This document shows positions 18,101-27,000 of a stretch of 64,000 nucleotides of DNA, piece by piece (the stretch's first letter is position 1; every line of letters begins with the position of its first letter). The notes below the pieces were generated by a model, which was not told the DNA's origin, searched no databases, and saw only the letters and a program-made list of their open reading frames with translations. A program made the translations under genes and the position numbers. The stretch lies in assembly GCA_942490535.1 (NCBI GenBank), contig CALNXQ010000005.1:1984001-2048000 (forward strand), given 5' to 3'. This DNA comes from JAEINY01 sp942490535. GTDB lineage: Bacteria; Bacteroidota; Bacteroidia; Bacteroidales; Marinilabiliaceae.

Positions 18101-18594
18101 ACATTGGATTGGATTATAAAGGCTTCGATTTCTCCATGTTTTTGCAAGGTGTAAGCGGCAATAAAATCTATAATGGGAATCGATTTGAGATGGAAGGAAT
18201 GGATTCCAAACGTAACTTCTTGTCATCTACCTTAAATGCCTGGACCGAATCGAATTCGAATACCAGTATACCCAGAGCTGTTTACAATGATCCAAACTTA
18301 AATAACAGAGAATCGACTAGGTTTCTGGAAGACGGAGCATATCTTCGTTTAAAAACCATTCAATTAGGTTATACGATTTCTTCAGAAATTACTCAAAAGA
18401 TTGGAATTGATCGTGTGCGTTTGTACGTAAGTGGTCAGAACCTATTAACATTAACAAGTTATTCTGGCCTGGATCCAGAGGTTGGTGCTTATGACCCTAC
18501 CGGTGAAGGTAAAACTGTGTTGAATACAGGGGTAGATAGAGTTCTTTATCCGCAAACACATTCTATATTATTTGGTGTTCAAGTTGGTTTTTAA
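15148..18594 (+). CDS. SusC/RagA-type TonB-dependent outer-membrane transporter with STN domain
   Basis: A 1148-residue outer-membrane importer. After an N-terminal extension and signal segment (MKLSLILLIVGLVHISASTYSQ) come an STN signalling domain (~48-112, LRGQKFTLKEIFSAIEDQS), a carboxypeptidase-regulatory-like domain (~133-210, GKVVDVTGMGLPGVNVFVEGT), the plug (~215-330, VVAVGYGVQKKSDLTGAV; YIIDGIPGD; GAAAAIYGSRAANGVILVTTK) and a 22-strand-type barrel ending in QTHSILFGVQVGF. The STN domain means it can signal to FecR. SusD follows after 19 bp. Base composition becomes visibly more AT-rich from about 15.8 kb onward. Substrate cannot be read from sequence; neighbours suggest hexosamine/galactose glycans. 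Confidence 0.95.
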   Translation: MKKNSNHGGLLYPYVSPKHWRIMKLSLILLIVGLVHISASTYSQSKKLNLRGQKFTLKEIFSAIEDQSTFTIFFNDDQVDLQKSLSGNFNDQEIFDVLDKVLEGSNLTYKVNDQLIVILEAEPAVVKVQQEEARTIKGKVVDVTGMGLPGVNVFVEGTTNGTITNIDGEYELNVNSDDQNIVFSFIGFQTQTIAMNGRTQLNITLVEESIGLDEVVAVGYGVQKKSDLTGAVASIKSEDLEKIAATNPSEQLQGRMAGVSVVKNGGSPGSGVSVKVRGIGTVGNNDPLYIIDGIPGDLYYVNPSDIERMEVLKDGAAAAIYGSRAANGVILVTTKKGKEGKAKIAIDSYMGTVSTNKQYDLLDADGYRKVHGMMVENYNKYVSDDNKQAMPGYVASPGDYPYNTDWQDQVFRTAMIQNHNARVSGGNELGSYSLSGGYANEEGTVLGSGFEKYNFRSRTTIKKGRFEFDGNVAYNETKREAYSLSLRETYHISPLIPVYDNDQEYGFGQAYGDLPAHNNPVGVNHYNENETRVQFFVGNLISKLQITDWLSYQLNLGFQNSNEHYNTFHPPYVINDKELDYEYSNVYNKKTNWRERIAEHLLQFNKDFDQHSIQAVTGYTATKQTSEWMWGNVEGSKIDEDGNKVPVPFLDLNFKSLDAGKGGTYTAGGSNYVYSRTSILGRVNYSYAGKYLFQASVRRDGSSKFGENSRYGTFPSVALGWRVSEESFIKDIDVISNLKLRGSWGKLGNEITLKYYDHQSLITTENKYWGGYVQGAGQSPWPGSIANDLENRNLQWETTTSINIGVDFGLFNNKLSGVVNYYRNDTEDMLVLQRMPMSAGVNDPILNVGKIRNSGIEIELNYRNKIGQLGYNVTGIFSTLSNEVIELADEEQVLYGDGLKYGSTHVPTQTKEGYEIGSFFLYQENGIFQNMDEVNAHVNAEGDLLQENAKPGDVRFKDMNNDGIIDEDDRVYSGTGLAKFEYGINIGLDYKGFDFSMFLQGVSGNKIYNGNRFEMEGMDSKRNFLSSTLNAWTESNSNTSIPRAVYNDPNLNNRESTRFLEDGAYLRLKTIQLGYTISSEITQKIGIDRVRLYVSGQNLLTLTSYSGLDPEVGAYDPTGEGKTVLNTGVDRVLYPQTHSILFGVQVGF

Positions 18595-18613
18595 TATCTA
18601 AATTCAAATTACA

Positions 18614-20134
18614 ATGAAATCTATAAAATATTTAGGCCTATTATTAATTGTTGCTTCAAATCTAATTGGTTGCAGCGAAGACTTTCTGGATGAGAAATCA
18701 CCGGATAAATTATTAACATCGGTTTTTTGGCGTGATCATCTGGATGCAGAAGCAGGTATGGCTGCTACATATTCGCATCTGGAAATGTTTACCGGATGGG
18801 ATGCATTTGTTGAAGGTCGAAGTGTCATTGAATATTACCGATCAGATATGGTGGTACCTGGAGCAGATGCCAGTAATTATCCTTGGTGGACCGATCATTA
18901 TCACTTTTCTTTTACAAAAGGAAACTATGGTATTTATTTGTTGTGGAATAATAACTACAGAGGAATCAACTATGCGAATCAGGTAATTGCTAAGTTGCCT
19001 GGTATACCAAAAGATAAAATTACCGATGATCAGCGTACTCAATTAATGGCTGAGGCAAAGTTTCTGAGAGCTTATTACCATTTCAAATTGCTCATTAACT
19101 TTAAACAAATCATTGTTGCGGAAAAATATCCGGAAGGTGAAGGGGATTTATTTTTACCTTTATCAGACAGAGCAACAGCTTGGGAATTTGTCATCAATGA
19201 TTTCAAGGATGCGTTGATATTGGATCCAATTAGTAAACAGGAATCGTCTAAATTAGGTCGTGCAACGCAAGGCGCTGCCTATGCTTTTCTTGGTAAAGCC
19301 TATTTGTATCGTGCAGCAGAAGAACCTGCAAGTGCAGATACCTATTTAGCGGAAGCAAAATCGGCTTTTGGTCAAGTTATTACGGATGGGGATTACGATA
19401 TTGAGAGTGACTTTGAAAGTCTTTTTGATGGAACCAATGAGAATAGTAAGGAGTGTATTTTTGCCTTGCAATTATCTTCGACTGTAGAAGGTGGTGCTTT
19501 GTATTCGAATTGGCAAAATTATTTCATAGGACCTGCAGAATTAGGATTCTACGGTGAAATATATGGGACTGAAACTTTGCTGACAGAGATGAAAAAGGAA
19601 GGGAATATTGGCACTATCGGTCAGTATGATGATCGTATATATGGAACAGTCTATTTTGATGATCCCTATTATAATGATAATCCTAATGTTATTGGGGATA
19701 CCTACGATAATGTTTTTGGAGCAGGAAGTGGTAAAGTAGCATTCAAAAAACATTATCCTAATAATCCTGATAACGCCTGGAGTAGATGTCATGTAGATCA
19801 ATCATTAATGCGTTATGCAGATGTGCTGTTAATGCAAGCAGAGGTTTTAAATGAGACTGGTAGTACTGCAGGTGCAGTTAGCTTAATTGATGAATTGAGA
19901 ACAAAAAGAGGTTTACCTGTATATGCAGGTGCTGTTACAAAAACTGCAGTTTTTGAACAAATTAAGCATGAGCGGATACTAGAGTTCACATTGGAAGGCT
20001 CACGTTTCTTTGACCTGCGTCGCTGGGGAATGGCCGACGAGGTTTTTGGGGATCGTGTTGGGTATAATTCTGATAAATTATTCTATCCTATACCGGAAGA
20101 TGAAGAAAATTCGAACCCTAATTTGTATAATTAG
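18614..20134 (+). CDS. RagB/SusD family nutrient-binding lipoprotein
   Basis: A 506-residue surface lipoprotein that forms the lid over the SusC channel. The signal is MKSIKYLGLLLIVASNLIGC with lipid-attachment Cys20; the mature N-terminus EDFLDEKSPDKLL is the SusD hallmark. Helical TPR-like repeats follow (AEAKFLRAYYHFKLLINF; ATQGAAYAFLGKAYLYRA) and the C-terminal SusD signature is MRYADVLLMQAEVLNE plus IKHERILEFTLEGSRFFDLRRWG. Spacing to susC is 19 bp, so they are co-translated partners. It shares the AT-rich composition of the susC barrel, which suggests that the binding unit travelled as one block. Confidence 0.95.
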   Translation: MKSIKYLGLLLIVASNLIGCSEDFLDEKSPDKLLTSVFWRDHLDAEAGMAATYSHLEMFTGWDAFVEGRSVIEYYRSDMVVPGADASNYPWWTDHYHFSFTKGNYGIYLLWNNNYRGINYANQVIAKLPGIPKDKITDDQRTQLMAEAKFLRAYYHFKLLINFKQIIVAEKYPEGEGDLFLPLSDRATAWEFVINDFKDALILDPISKQESSKLGRATQGAAYAFLGKAYLYRAAEEPASADTYLAEAKSAFGQVITDGDYDIESDFESLFDGTNENSKECIFALQLSSTVEGGALYSNWQNYFIGPAELGFYGEIYGTETLLTEMKKEGNIGTIGQYDDRIYGTVYFDDPYYNDNPNVIGDTYDNVFGAGSGKVAFKKHYPNNPDNAWSRCHVDQSLMRYADVLLMQAEVLNETGSTAGAVSLIDELRTKRGLPVYAGAVTKTAVFEQIKHERILEFTLEGSRFFDLRRWGMADEVFGDRVGYNSDKLFYPIPEDEENSNPNLYN

Positions 20135-20159
20135 GTAATTTTAAATTAATAGAATTTTA

Positions 20160-20181
20160 GGCCCCGCCCCCGGGCGGGGCC
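20160..20181 (+). terminator. Very GC-rich hairpin after susD
   Basis: GGCCCCGCCC (20160-20169) and GGGCGGGGCC (20172-20181) are perfect inverted arms (about 9 usable pairs). It lies 26 bp after the susD stop and 20 bp before the next ATG. The downstream sequence ATTTACTGAAAAA is not T-rich, so it may terminate weakly, protect the upstream mRNA 3' end, or act as a leader hairpin of the following gene. Confidence 0.6.
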
Positions 20182-20201
20182 ATTTACTGAAAAATTAACG
20201 A

Positions 20202-20501
20202 ATGACCTCGTACATTGTGATTGCACTGTTTGCCGCCGGCATTGCGGTTGGCAGGCTGTTTAGAGAAAAGGAGAAAACCCGGAAAAAGGTCGACCTGGCG
20301 GTTACCTGGTCGGTTTACTTGTTGCTGTTTTTATTGGGGATATCAGTGGGTATCAATGATGACATCACGCAGAATTTTTCACGCATCGGTTACAAAGCCT
20401 TTTGGTTGACTGTGGGTGCTGTTGGCGGTAGTGTCTTGCTGGCCAAGCTGGTGTATGTCTTGTATTTCAAATCCTATAAAGACACAGAATCTCAGGAATA
20501 G
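20202..20501 (+). CDS. LysO family transporter, N-terminal half protein
   Basis: A 99-residue membrane protein matching the N-terminal part of LysO (YbjE, DUF340), the lysine/thialysine exporter. Three hydrophobic helices are visible: YIVIALFAAGIAVGRLF, AVTWSVYLLLFLLGISVGIN and AFWLTVGAVGGSVLLAKLVY. The LLLFLLGISVG segment is the family-typical repeat, found again as LFVLMFLVGVSIG in the next gene. In E. coli one ~299-residue chain covers both halves; here they are two genes 51 bp apart. I recall the same two-gene form in other Bacteroidota, so it is not a fresh break. They probably assemble into one transporter. Substrate by family only. Confidence 0.8.
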   Translation: MTSYIVIALFAAGIAVGRLFREKEKTRKKVDLAVTWSVYLLLFLLGISVGINDDITQNFSRIGYKAFWLTVGAVGGSVLLAKLVYVLYFKSYKDTESQE

Positions 20502-20552
20502 TCCTTTTTTCATCAAAAATTCAGTTTAAGAATTTCATATTTTCAATCATCA

Positions 20553-21158
20553 ATGAAAGGTAGTCTCATCATATTAGCATTTTTCACTGTCGGTCTCGTC
20601 GGTGGTATCTTTGGTATTTTCCCCGAGTGGTTATTAAATGAAGATTTAACCATGTATGCGCTCTTTGTTCTCATGTTTCTGGTGGGCGTCAGCATAGGCA
20701 GTGATAAGGGAGCGTTTTATGTCTTGCGAAAAATGAATCTCAAAGTTCTGTTGGTGCCTTTGTTAGTGGTCGTGGGGAGTTTGTCCGGAACGGCCATCAC
20801 ATCTCTTTTATTAAATGACATTTCCGTTCAGGAAGCCATGGCAGTGGGGGCAGGATTCGGTTATTACTCGCTTTCCAGCATCTTCATCAGTGAAATCAGT
20901 GGACAAGAGTTAGGCGTTGTGGCACTATTATCTAATATTTTCAGAGAGATTATCACCTTACTGGCCGTTCCTGTTCTGGTACGCTATTTTGGAAAACTGG
21001 CAGGGATTGCTTCGGGAGGAGCTACTGCAATGGACACCACCTTGCCCGTCATAGTCAAGTTTACCGGAAAAGAGTATGGCATCATTGCCATTTTCAGTGG
21101 CATTATCTTAACCATTTTAGTACCTGTTTTGGTCACAGTTATCTTAGAATTTTTTTAA
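20553..21158 (+). CDS. lysO: LysO family lysine exporter, C-terminal half protein
   Basis: A 201-residue polytopic membrane protein with about five to six helices, matching the main LysO (DUF340) domain. Recognisable parts are EDLTMYALFVLMFLVGVSIGSD, the conserved AMAVGAGFGYYSLSSIFISE motif, the ELGVVALLSNIFREIITLLAVP segment and GGATAMDTTLPVIVKFTGKEYG. It exports lysine or related toxic analogues in the characterised family. The short partner gene encoding the N-terminal part is 51 bp upstream; the M6 peptidase gene begins 75 bp downstream. Placement beside a secreted peptidase is compatible with balancing amino acids from peptide degradation, which is only an inference. Confidence 0.88.
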   Translation: MKGSLIILAFFTVGLVGGIFGIFPEWLLNEDLTMYALFVLMFLVGVSIGSDKGAFYVLRKMNLKVLLVPLLVVVGSLSGTAITSLLLNDISVQEAMAVGAGFGYYSLSSIFISEISGQELGVVALLSNIFREIITLLAVPVLVRYFGKLAGIASGGATAMDTTLPVIVKFTGKEYGIIAIFSGIILTILVPVLVTVILEFF

Positions 21159-21233
21159 AAAATAATGTTTAGTGGGGAAGCGGTTTAATTCCTGACTTCT
21201 GACTTCAAACTACTGACTTTAAAAGTATAAAGG

Positions 21234-23876
21234 ATGCATAAAGTACTCCTAATAGGGATATTCTATTCTTTATTTTGTCTGAATGTATTAATCGGACAAA
21301 GCCAAAAACGTGTCATTGGGGCCCCCGTGTCAACTGAACCCATCACCTATGTGTCAACTCAAGGGGATACACTTCTTTTATATCCATCCGGAGATAACAT
21401 CTCCAATTATTTACTCACCGAGGAAGGTTTGCCTGTAATCAGGCAGGGCCATCAATACCAATATGCACAGTTTACGAATGGGCATTGGGAATCCGATAAT
21501 AAGGAGATTGGCCGTGCGGATCAATTATCAGTCAGACAACAAAAAAAATACCGGCAGGCTGTGCAGCAAATGCAGTCTGCTGAGCAAGCCGTGAAAGGTC
21601 AATTGAAAGCCTCCCAATTGGAAGCCCCCGTACCTTCTACCGGCGATATTAATGTACTGCTATTATTGGTGGAGTTCTCCAATCAAACACATACCCGATC
21701 TAAAGAAGAAATAGCAAGCCTCTTTAATGAACCGGGAGATGAAACACAGGCCGGTTTTAAAACTTTTTATCAACAGGCTTCACATGGTAAGCTGAATGTA
21801 AACATTGATGTGGCAGGTTGGTACAATTGTAATGAGGCCACTACTAATTTCTCCGATTCCAAAGGCATGTATCTCACCGGCAATCTAATTCGAAAAGCCG
21901 TGGATCTGGCAGAAGCTGATGGCGTTGATTTTTCCAAATATGATAATGATGGCGATGGAAAGGTCGATGCTTTGATGGTGATGCATGCCGGTTTAGGTGC
22001 CGATCACAGCAGCGAAACAAAATACATCTGGCCCCACAGTTGGAGCCTGTCGGAAACAGTCAATAAAGCTGTGACCTACGATGGCGTGCGCATCGACCAT
22101 TATGTAGCGGCTTGTGAAATGCGTCAATACGATGGGCAGATGAAAGGGGCCGGAATTGGAACGTTTGTGCACGAGTTTGGCCATGCATTGGGATTACCTG
22201 ATTTATATGACGGAACAGGCAAGTCCAGCGGGTTGGGGCATTGGGCCATGATGTCGGCCGGTTCGTGGCTCGATCGGGGGTATTATCCCGGTAACTTCTG
22301 CGCCTGGTCACGTGTTGAACTGGGCTGGGAGACACCACAAAAAATCACGGCCACGGATTATGGGGATTATGAATTGATGGCGGCCACGTCCACAGCCAAT
22401 CAGGTGGTTCAGATAGAAACTACTGATGCGGCAGAGTATTTCCTGCTGGAAAACCGGCAGAAAGAATTCAACGATCAGAAGCAACCCGCTACCGGTTTGG
22501 CTGTTTACCACATTAATCGTGATAAAATAAGTAAAGACCGAGGTGTTAATGACGACCGTGATCTTCCCGGCATACGCTTGCTTGAAGCTGATTTTTCCAA
22601 GAGTGCGGGATTGTATGGCGGTGACGATCGCGGCTCCTACCGGGATTTATTTCCTGGGCCTTCCAATAGTATGGCAATTGGTGCTTTTACAACGCCGGAT
22701 ACAAAATTATTCAACGGTGGTTTTTCGGGTGTAGAAGTAACTCAAATTGAACATCAAAATAGCTTGATTACCTTTTCACTGGTAGCCCCCAAGCCTACGT
22801 TGAATTGGGCTAATACCAATCTATTCGAGTCCTATCTCAATGATGGGTCGGTTCGAAATACCCTGGAATTACAATTGGACAATGCTTCTTTCGCTATCGA
22901 AAATGGGGAACTGCCACGTGAAGCCGTTCAGGTCACCAATTTACCGGAGGGTTTGACTGTGAAGGTGACTGTGAAGAACAGTCGTGAAGCGGAAATTGTG
23001 TTTGAAGGTCAGGCTACCCTTCACGAGACGGCGCATGATGTGTATGCGATGCAACTGGCATTTACGGATGCTGCTTTTAACAACACTAAGGCTACGGAGG
23101 TGTTTCAGTCCAGTCACGATAAGATTCGACTGCTTTGGTACGATACGGAAGAAGGCGTGCGCTTTTTTGTCGAAGACTTTGAAGGTTGCACACCGCCAGT
23201 TTTTCCCACTGGATGGGAAGTGAAAACTGGCAGCAAAGGAAGCACTTCGCATTGGCAGACTTGTGTGGGGAATAACCATACTGACCTGGGCCGGTATGGC
23301 GTTCAGTTTTATGATAAGAATACTGAGAAAGAGGAATTCTGGTTGATCTCGCCGGCCATTGATCTTACCGGCTTTCAGGATATTAAATTTTCCTTCTGGC
23401 AGAAGTATGACTTGAATGGAGAGGCAAAAAACAAAGTGGCCATCTCCACAGATAAAGTCAATTGGCACATCCTTTACGATAACCATCCTGAAAAGAACGA
23501 TACCTGGGAGGAAGCCATTGCCGGGATTCCTATAACTTACGAGGGTGAAATAGTCTACCTGGGTTTCTGTATGTATGATACCCATGCCTGGGGGTGGTTC
23601 TGGGACGATGTGGCTCTATACAATGAAGGTTTTAATGCTGTGATTGAACTGGAAAGTGATCCGCAGGTGCAGCTGATTTATGATACTGATTTGCAACGTC
23701 TCTTTTTACAAACAGTCACGCCGGTTATGTCTGTTGAAATTATTGATATGAATGGTTCTGTGGTGCTGCAAAGCAATCAACAGGAATTGGCAATTAATTA
23801 TTTGTCCAGCGGGATCTATGTGATTCTGGTTAAGTTGCAGAATGATACCTGTAAAGTGATTAAATTCAGGAAGTAA
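21234..23876 (+). CDS. Secreted M6-family zinc metalloprotease with T9SS sorting tail
   Basis: An 880-residue secreted peptidase of the immune inhibitor A type. The signal is MHKVLLIGIFYSLFCLNVLIG. The propeptide runs to ~130; the M6 catalytic domain begins INVLLLLVEFSNQTHTRS and has the zinc motif HEFGHALGLPD (His313, Glu314, His317). SFDNDGDG-like Asp-rich text (YDNDGDGKVDALMVMHAG) precedes it. A middle immunoglobulin-like region follows, then a choice-of-anchor J-type domain starting VEDFEGCTPPVFPTGWEV. The last ~80 residues (VEIIDMNGSVVLQSNQQ ... GIYVILVKLQ ... VIKFRK) are a type A T9SS C-terminal domain. It likely degrades proteins outside the cell. Start ATG 21234. Confidence 0.92.
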   Translation: MHKVLLIGIFYSLFCLNVLIGQSQKRVIGAPVSTEPITYVSTQGDTLLLYPSGDNISNYLLTEEGLPVIRQGHQYQYAQFTNGHWESDNKEIGRADQLSVRQQKKYRQAVQQMQSAEQAVKGQLKASQLEAPVPSTGDINVLLLLVEFSNQTHTRSKEEIASLFNEPGDETQAGFKTFYQQASHGKLNVNIDVAGWYNCNEATTNFSDSKGMYLTGNLIRKAVDLAEADGVDFSKYDNDGDGKVDALMVMHAGLGADHSSETKYIWPHSWSLSETVNKAVTYDGVRIDHYVAACEMRQYDGQMKGAGIGTFVHEFGHALGLPDLYDGTGKSSGLGHWAMMSAGSWLDRGYYPGNFCAWSRVELGWETPQKITATDYGDYELMAATSTANQVVQIETTDAAEYFLLENRQKEFNDQKQPATGLAVYHINRDKISKDRGVNDDRDLPGIRLLEADFSKSAGLYGGDDRGSYRDLFPGPSNSMAIGAFTTPDTKLFNGGFSGVEVTQIEHQNSLITFSLVAPKPTLNWANTNLFESYLNDGSVRNTLELQLDNASFAIENGELPREAVQVTNLPEGLTVKVTVKNSREAEIVFEGQATLHETAHDVYAMQLAFTDAAFNNTKATEVFQSSHDKIRLLWYDTEEGVRFFVEDFEGCTPPVFPTGWEVKTGSKGSTSHWQTCVGNNHTDLGRYGVQFYDKNTEKEEFWLISPAIDLTGFQDIKFSFWQKYDLNGEAKNKVAISTDKVNWHILYDNHPEKNDTWEEAIAGIPITYEGEIVYLGFCMYDTHAWGWFWDDVALYNEGFNAVIELESDPQVQLIYDTDLQRLFLQTVTPVMSVEIIDMNGSVVLQSNQQELAINYLSSGIYVILVKLQNDTCKVIKFRK

Positions 23877-23952
23877 TAAGAAAATAGAAGGTAAAGTAAT
23901 TACATCAAAATTCAATAGACCGGAAACGATCTCCAACGGGGGGAATCGCTAA

Positions 23953-23974
23953 CCCGGGGAGGAAACTCCCCGGG
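23953..23974 (+). promoter_or_regulatory. GAAA-tetraloop hairpin upstream of the GH2 gene
   Basis: CCCGGGGAG (23953-23961), loop GAAA, CTCCCCGGG (23966-23974): nine perfect G/C-rich pairs capped by a GNRA tetraloop. It is followed not by a T-run but by a 44-base A-rich stretch leading to ATGAAAAAAAC, the same layout as the susC leader. It may be the end of the peptidase transcript or a leader structure of the GH2 gene. Confidence 0.6.
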
Positions 23975-24018
23975 AAGGCCGTTTGAGGAATGACAATAAC
24001 AAAACAAACTATACATAC

Positions 24019-27000
24019 ATGAAAAAAACACTGGGAATTATCCTCCTTACCCTCGCTTCATCGGGCCTTATCAAGGCACAGAAGCAAGGAAACCACGATT
24101 GGGAAAATACCGAAATATTTGCGGTGAATAAAGAACCGGCTCATGCCTCTTTCATTCCGTTTGAGAAGGAATCGGCCGAATTGTGGCGTCATAAATTTGA
24201 CAGTCCGTTTATTCAAACATTGAATGGTACCTGGAAATTCAATTTTGTGAAGAAACCAGCTGACCGTCCCAGAGATTTTTATCAGTCCTCGTTTGATGTA
24301 TCCGGGTGGGCCGATATACAAGTACCTGGTAATTGGGAGTTGCAAGGTTTTGGAACGCCTATCTACACCGATGTATCTTATCCCTTTCCTGCTAATCCAC
24401 CTTTCATTCCCAATGAATTTAATCCGGTAGGGAGTTATAAGCGTACCTTTAGCATCCCGGCCAATTGGGATCAAAAAGAAGTTTTCATCCACCTGGGAAG
24501 TGTGAAGTCGGCATTTTATATCTGGATCAATGGTGAAAAAGTGGGATATAGCCAGGGCAGTAAAGTACCGGCTGAATTCAATATCACATCCTACCTTCAG
24601 GCCGGTGAAAACAGTGTGTCACTGGAAGTGTATCGCTGGAGTGACGGGGCCTATCTAGAAGATCAGGATTATTGGAAGATCAGCGGTTTGGAGCGTGATG
24701 TATACCTCACTGCCCGCCCTAAATTTCATCTGTTTGACTTTCATTTGAAGGCGGGTCTTAGTAATGATTACAAAGATGGTCAGTTTGAGTTGACCACCAC
24801 CTTTAGAGGTGATAAAAAAGAAGGTGATCAGGTACAGGTGAAGCTGTTGGATGGAGACACCGTTCTTTTGGAGGAAACAAAAGCAGCTGAAGCAAGTCTT
24901 AATTTTGCATCAGTCATAGAGAATGTGAAGGCCTGGAATGCAGAGATGCCTAATCTCTACACCCTGATCATCAACCATAAAACGAAAAAGGGTGAGATGG
25001 TGGAATCCGTGACTCGTCAAGTGGGATTCCGCAGTGTAGAGATCGCTGGCGGACAACTCTTAGTGAATGGTAAAGCCATCCTGATCAAAGGGGTGAACCG
25101 TCATGAACACGATATGCACACCGGGCGGGTGGTTTCATATGAAAGCATGGAGCAGGACATCCGGGTGATGAAAGAATTGAACATTAATGCTGTGCGCACC
25201 AGTCATTATCCCAACACAGAAGAATGGTACGATCTGTGCGACTTTTATGGCATGTATCTGGTAGGCGAAGCCAATATCGAATCGCACGGCATGGGCTATG
25301 AGCCGGATAAGGCTACGGCCAATCAGCCCATGTGGAAAAATGCTTACCTGGATCGTGTGGAGCGTATGGTTCGCCGCGATAAAAATCATCCCTCGGTGAT
25401 CATCTGGTCCATGGGTAATGAGTCGGGTGATGGCCCCAACTGGGCGGCTTGTTATGCATTGATCAAATCCATCGATGACACCCGTCCGGTTCAATCCGAA
25501 GATGCGGGTGATGCTGAATATACCGATATTATTTGCCCCATGTATGCCCGTCCCTGGCATCTGAAACGCCATACCAATCAGCTTCAGACACGCCCCTTCA
25601 TTTTGTGTGAATATGCGCATGCCATGGGGAATAGTGTGGGTAATCTGCAGGATTATTGGGATTTGATTTATAAATACGAGCAACTGCAAGGGGGCTTTAT
25701 TTGGGACTGGGTCGATCAGACTTTTGCCATTAAAGATGAGGCCGGCAATGCTATCTGGGGATATGGTGGCGACATGGGTTTTGCCGGTGTGGTGAATGAC
25801 AGTAACTTCTGTGCCAATGGCATTGTGGCGGCTGATCGATCGCTGAATCCACATGCCTGGGAAGTGAAAAAAGTATATCAAAATTTCCATTTTGAAGCGG
25901 TGCCCCTGGCAGCCAATGAAATAAAGGTCACCAACCGATATGATTTTAGGTCGTCAGCAAACTACCGGTTTAGCTGGCGGATTGAAGAAGATGGCGAGAC
26001 CATTCAAAAGGGCGAGTTGACACTACCAGTGTTGGCTGCCGGTGAATCGACCATGCTGGAAGTGCCTTATACAACCATTCAGCCGAAAGCCGGAGCGGAG
26101 TATTTCTTAAACCTGGAAGTGGCGTTAAGAACACAGGAACCTCTGTTGCCAGCTGGTCATGTGGTCGCTACAGAGCAACTGCAACTGCCCGTTGGAGTAC
26201 CGGCTCAGAAGGTTGCTATGGCGTCTGGGGCTATCCAGGTGAAAACTAAAAAACAACAGGTCCGCATTCAAGCTGGCGATGTGCAACTGACCTTTGATCA
26301 GAAGAGTGGTACGCTGACCAGTTACCAACTGAATGGTGAAGAACTGCTGAAAGAAGCCGTTCGTCCTTTCTTTTGGCGTGCTGCCACCGACAATGATTTG
26401 GGAAATAGTGCTCCCTCACGCCTCAGCATCTGGAAAGAAGCCGGGCAGCGCATGACAGCGACCAGCTGTCTGTTAAGAAATCAAACCGATTCGCAGATTC
26501 AGGTCGTGACCACATTGAAGGATGCAAAGAGTGAGGTGATCCTGGAAACCGTATACACGGTTTATGCAGATGGCGCCGTAAAAGTTGCCAACCAATTTAA
26601 AGCAGCCAATCGCAATTTGCCCGAGTTACCCCGTTTAGGCATGAAATTTTTATTAAATCCGGCTTTGAGTCAGGTGGAATGGTTGGGACGTGGTCCCCAT
26701 GAGAATTATGCCGATCGCAAGACTTCCGCTTTTGTGGGACACTATAAAGGAAGTGTTTGGGAGCAGTACTTCCCCTATGTGCGTCCTCAGGAGACGGGCA
26801 ACAAAACCGATGTGCGCTGGATGAGTGTGACAACGGAGAAGGGCATCGGATTATTGATTCAAGGCGAACCAACTATTTCCGCCAATGTATTGCCATTCCG
26901 TTACGAAGCGCTGTATCATAAACGGAAGGACGAACCCAACAAACATGGAGGATCGGTTCAACAAGGTGATGCAAATACCCTTTTTGTGGATTATGCACAG

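Noticed and set aside
20202..21158. Frameshift-broken lysO
   Set aside because: Both halves have their own start codon and a 51-bp spacer, and the two-gene form appears to be usual in the phylum.
22941..23585. 214-codon minus-strand frame inside the M6 peptidase gene
   Set aside because: Antisense shadow without any recognised feature.
25135..25890. 251-codon minus-strand frame inside the GH2 gene
   Set aside because: It is antisense to a well-conserved glycosidase barrel and shows no domain, signal or ribosome site.
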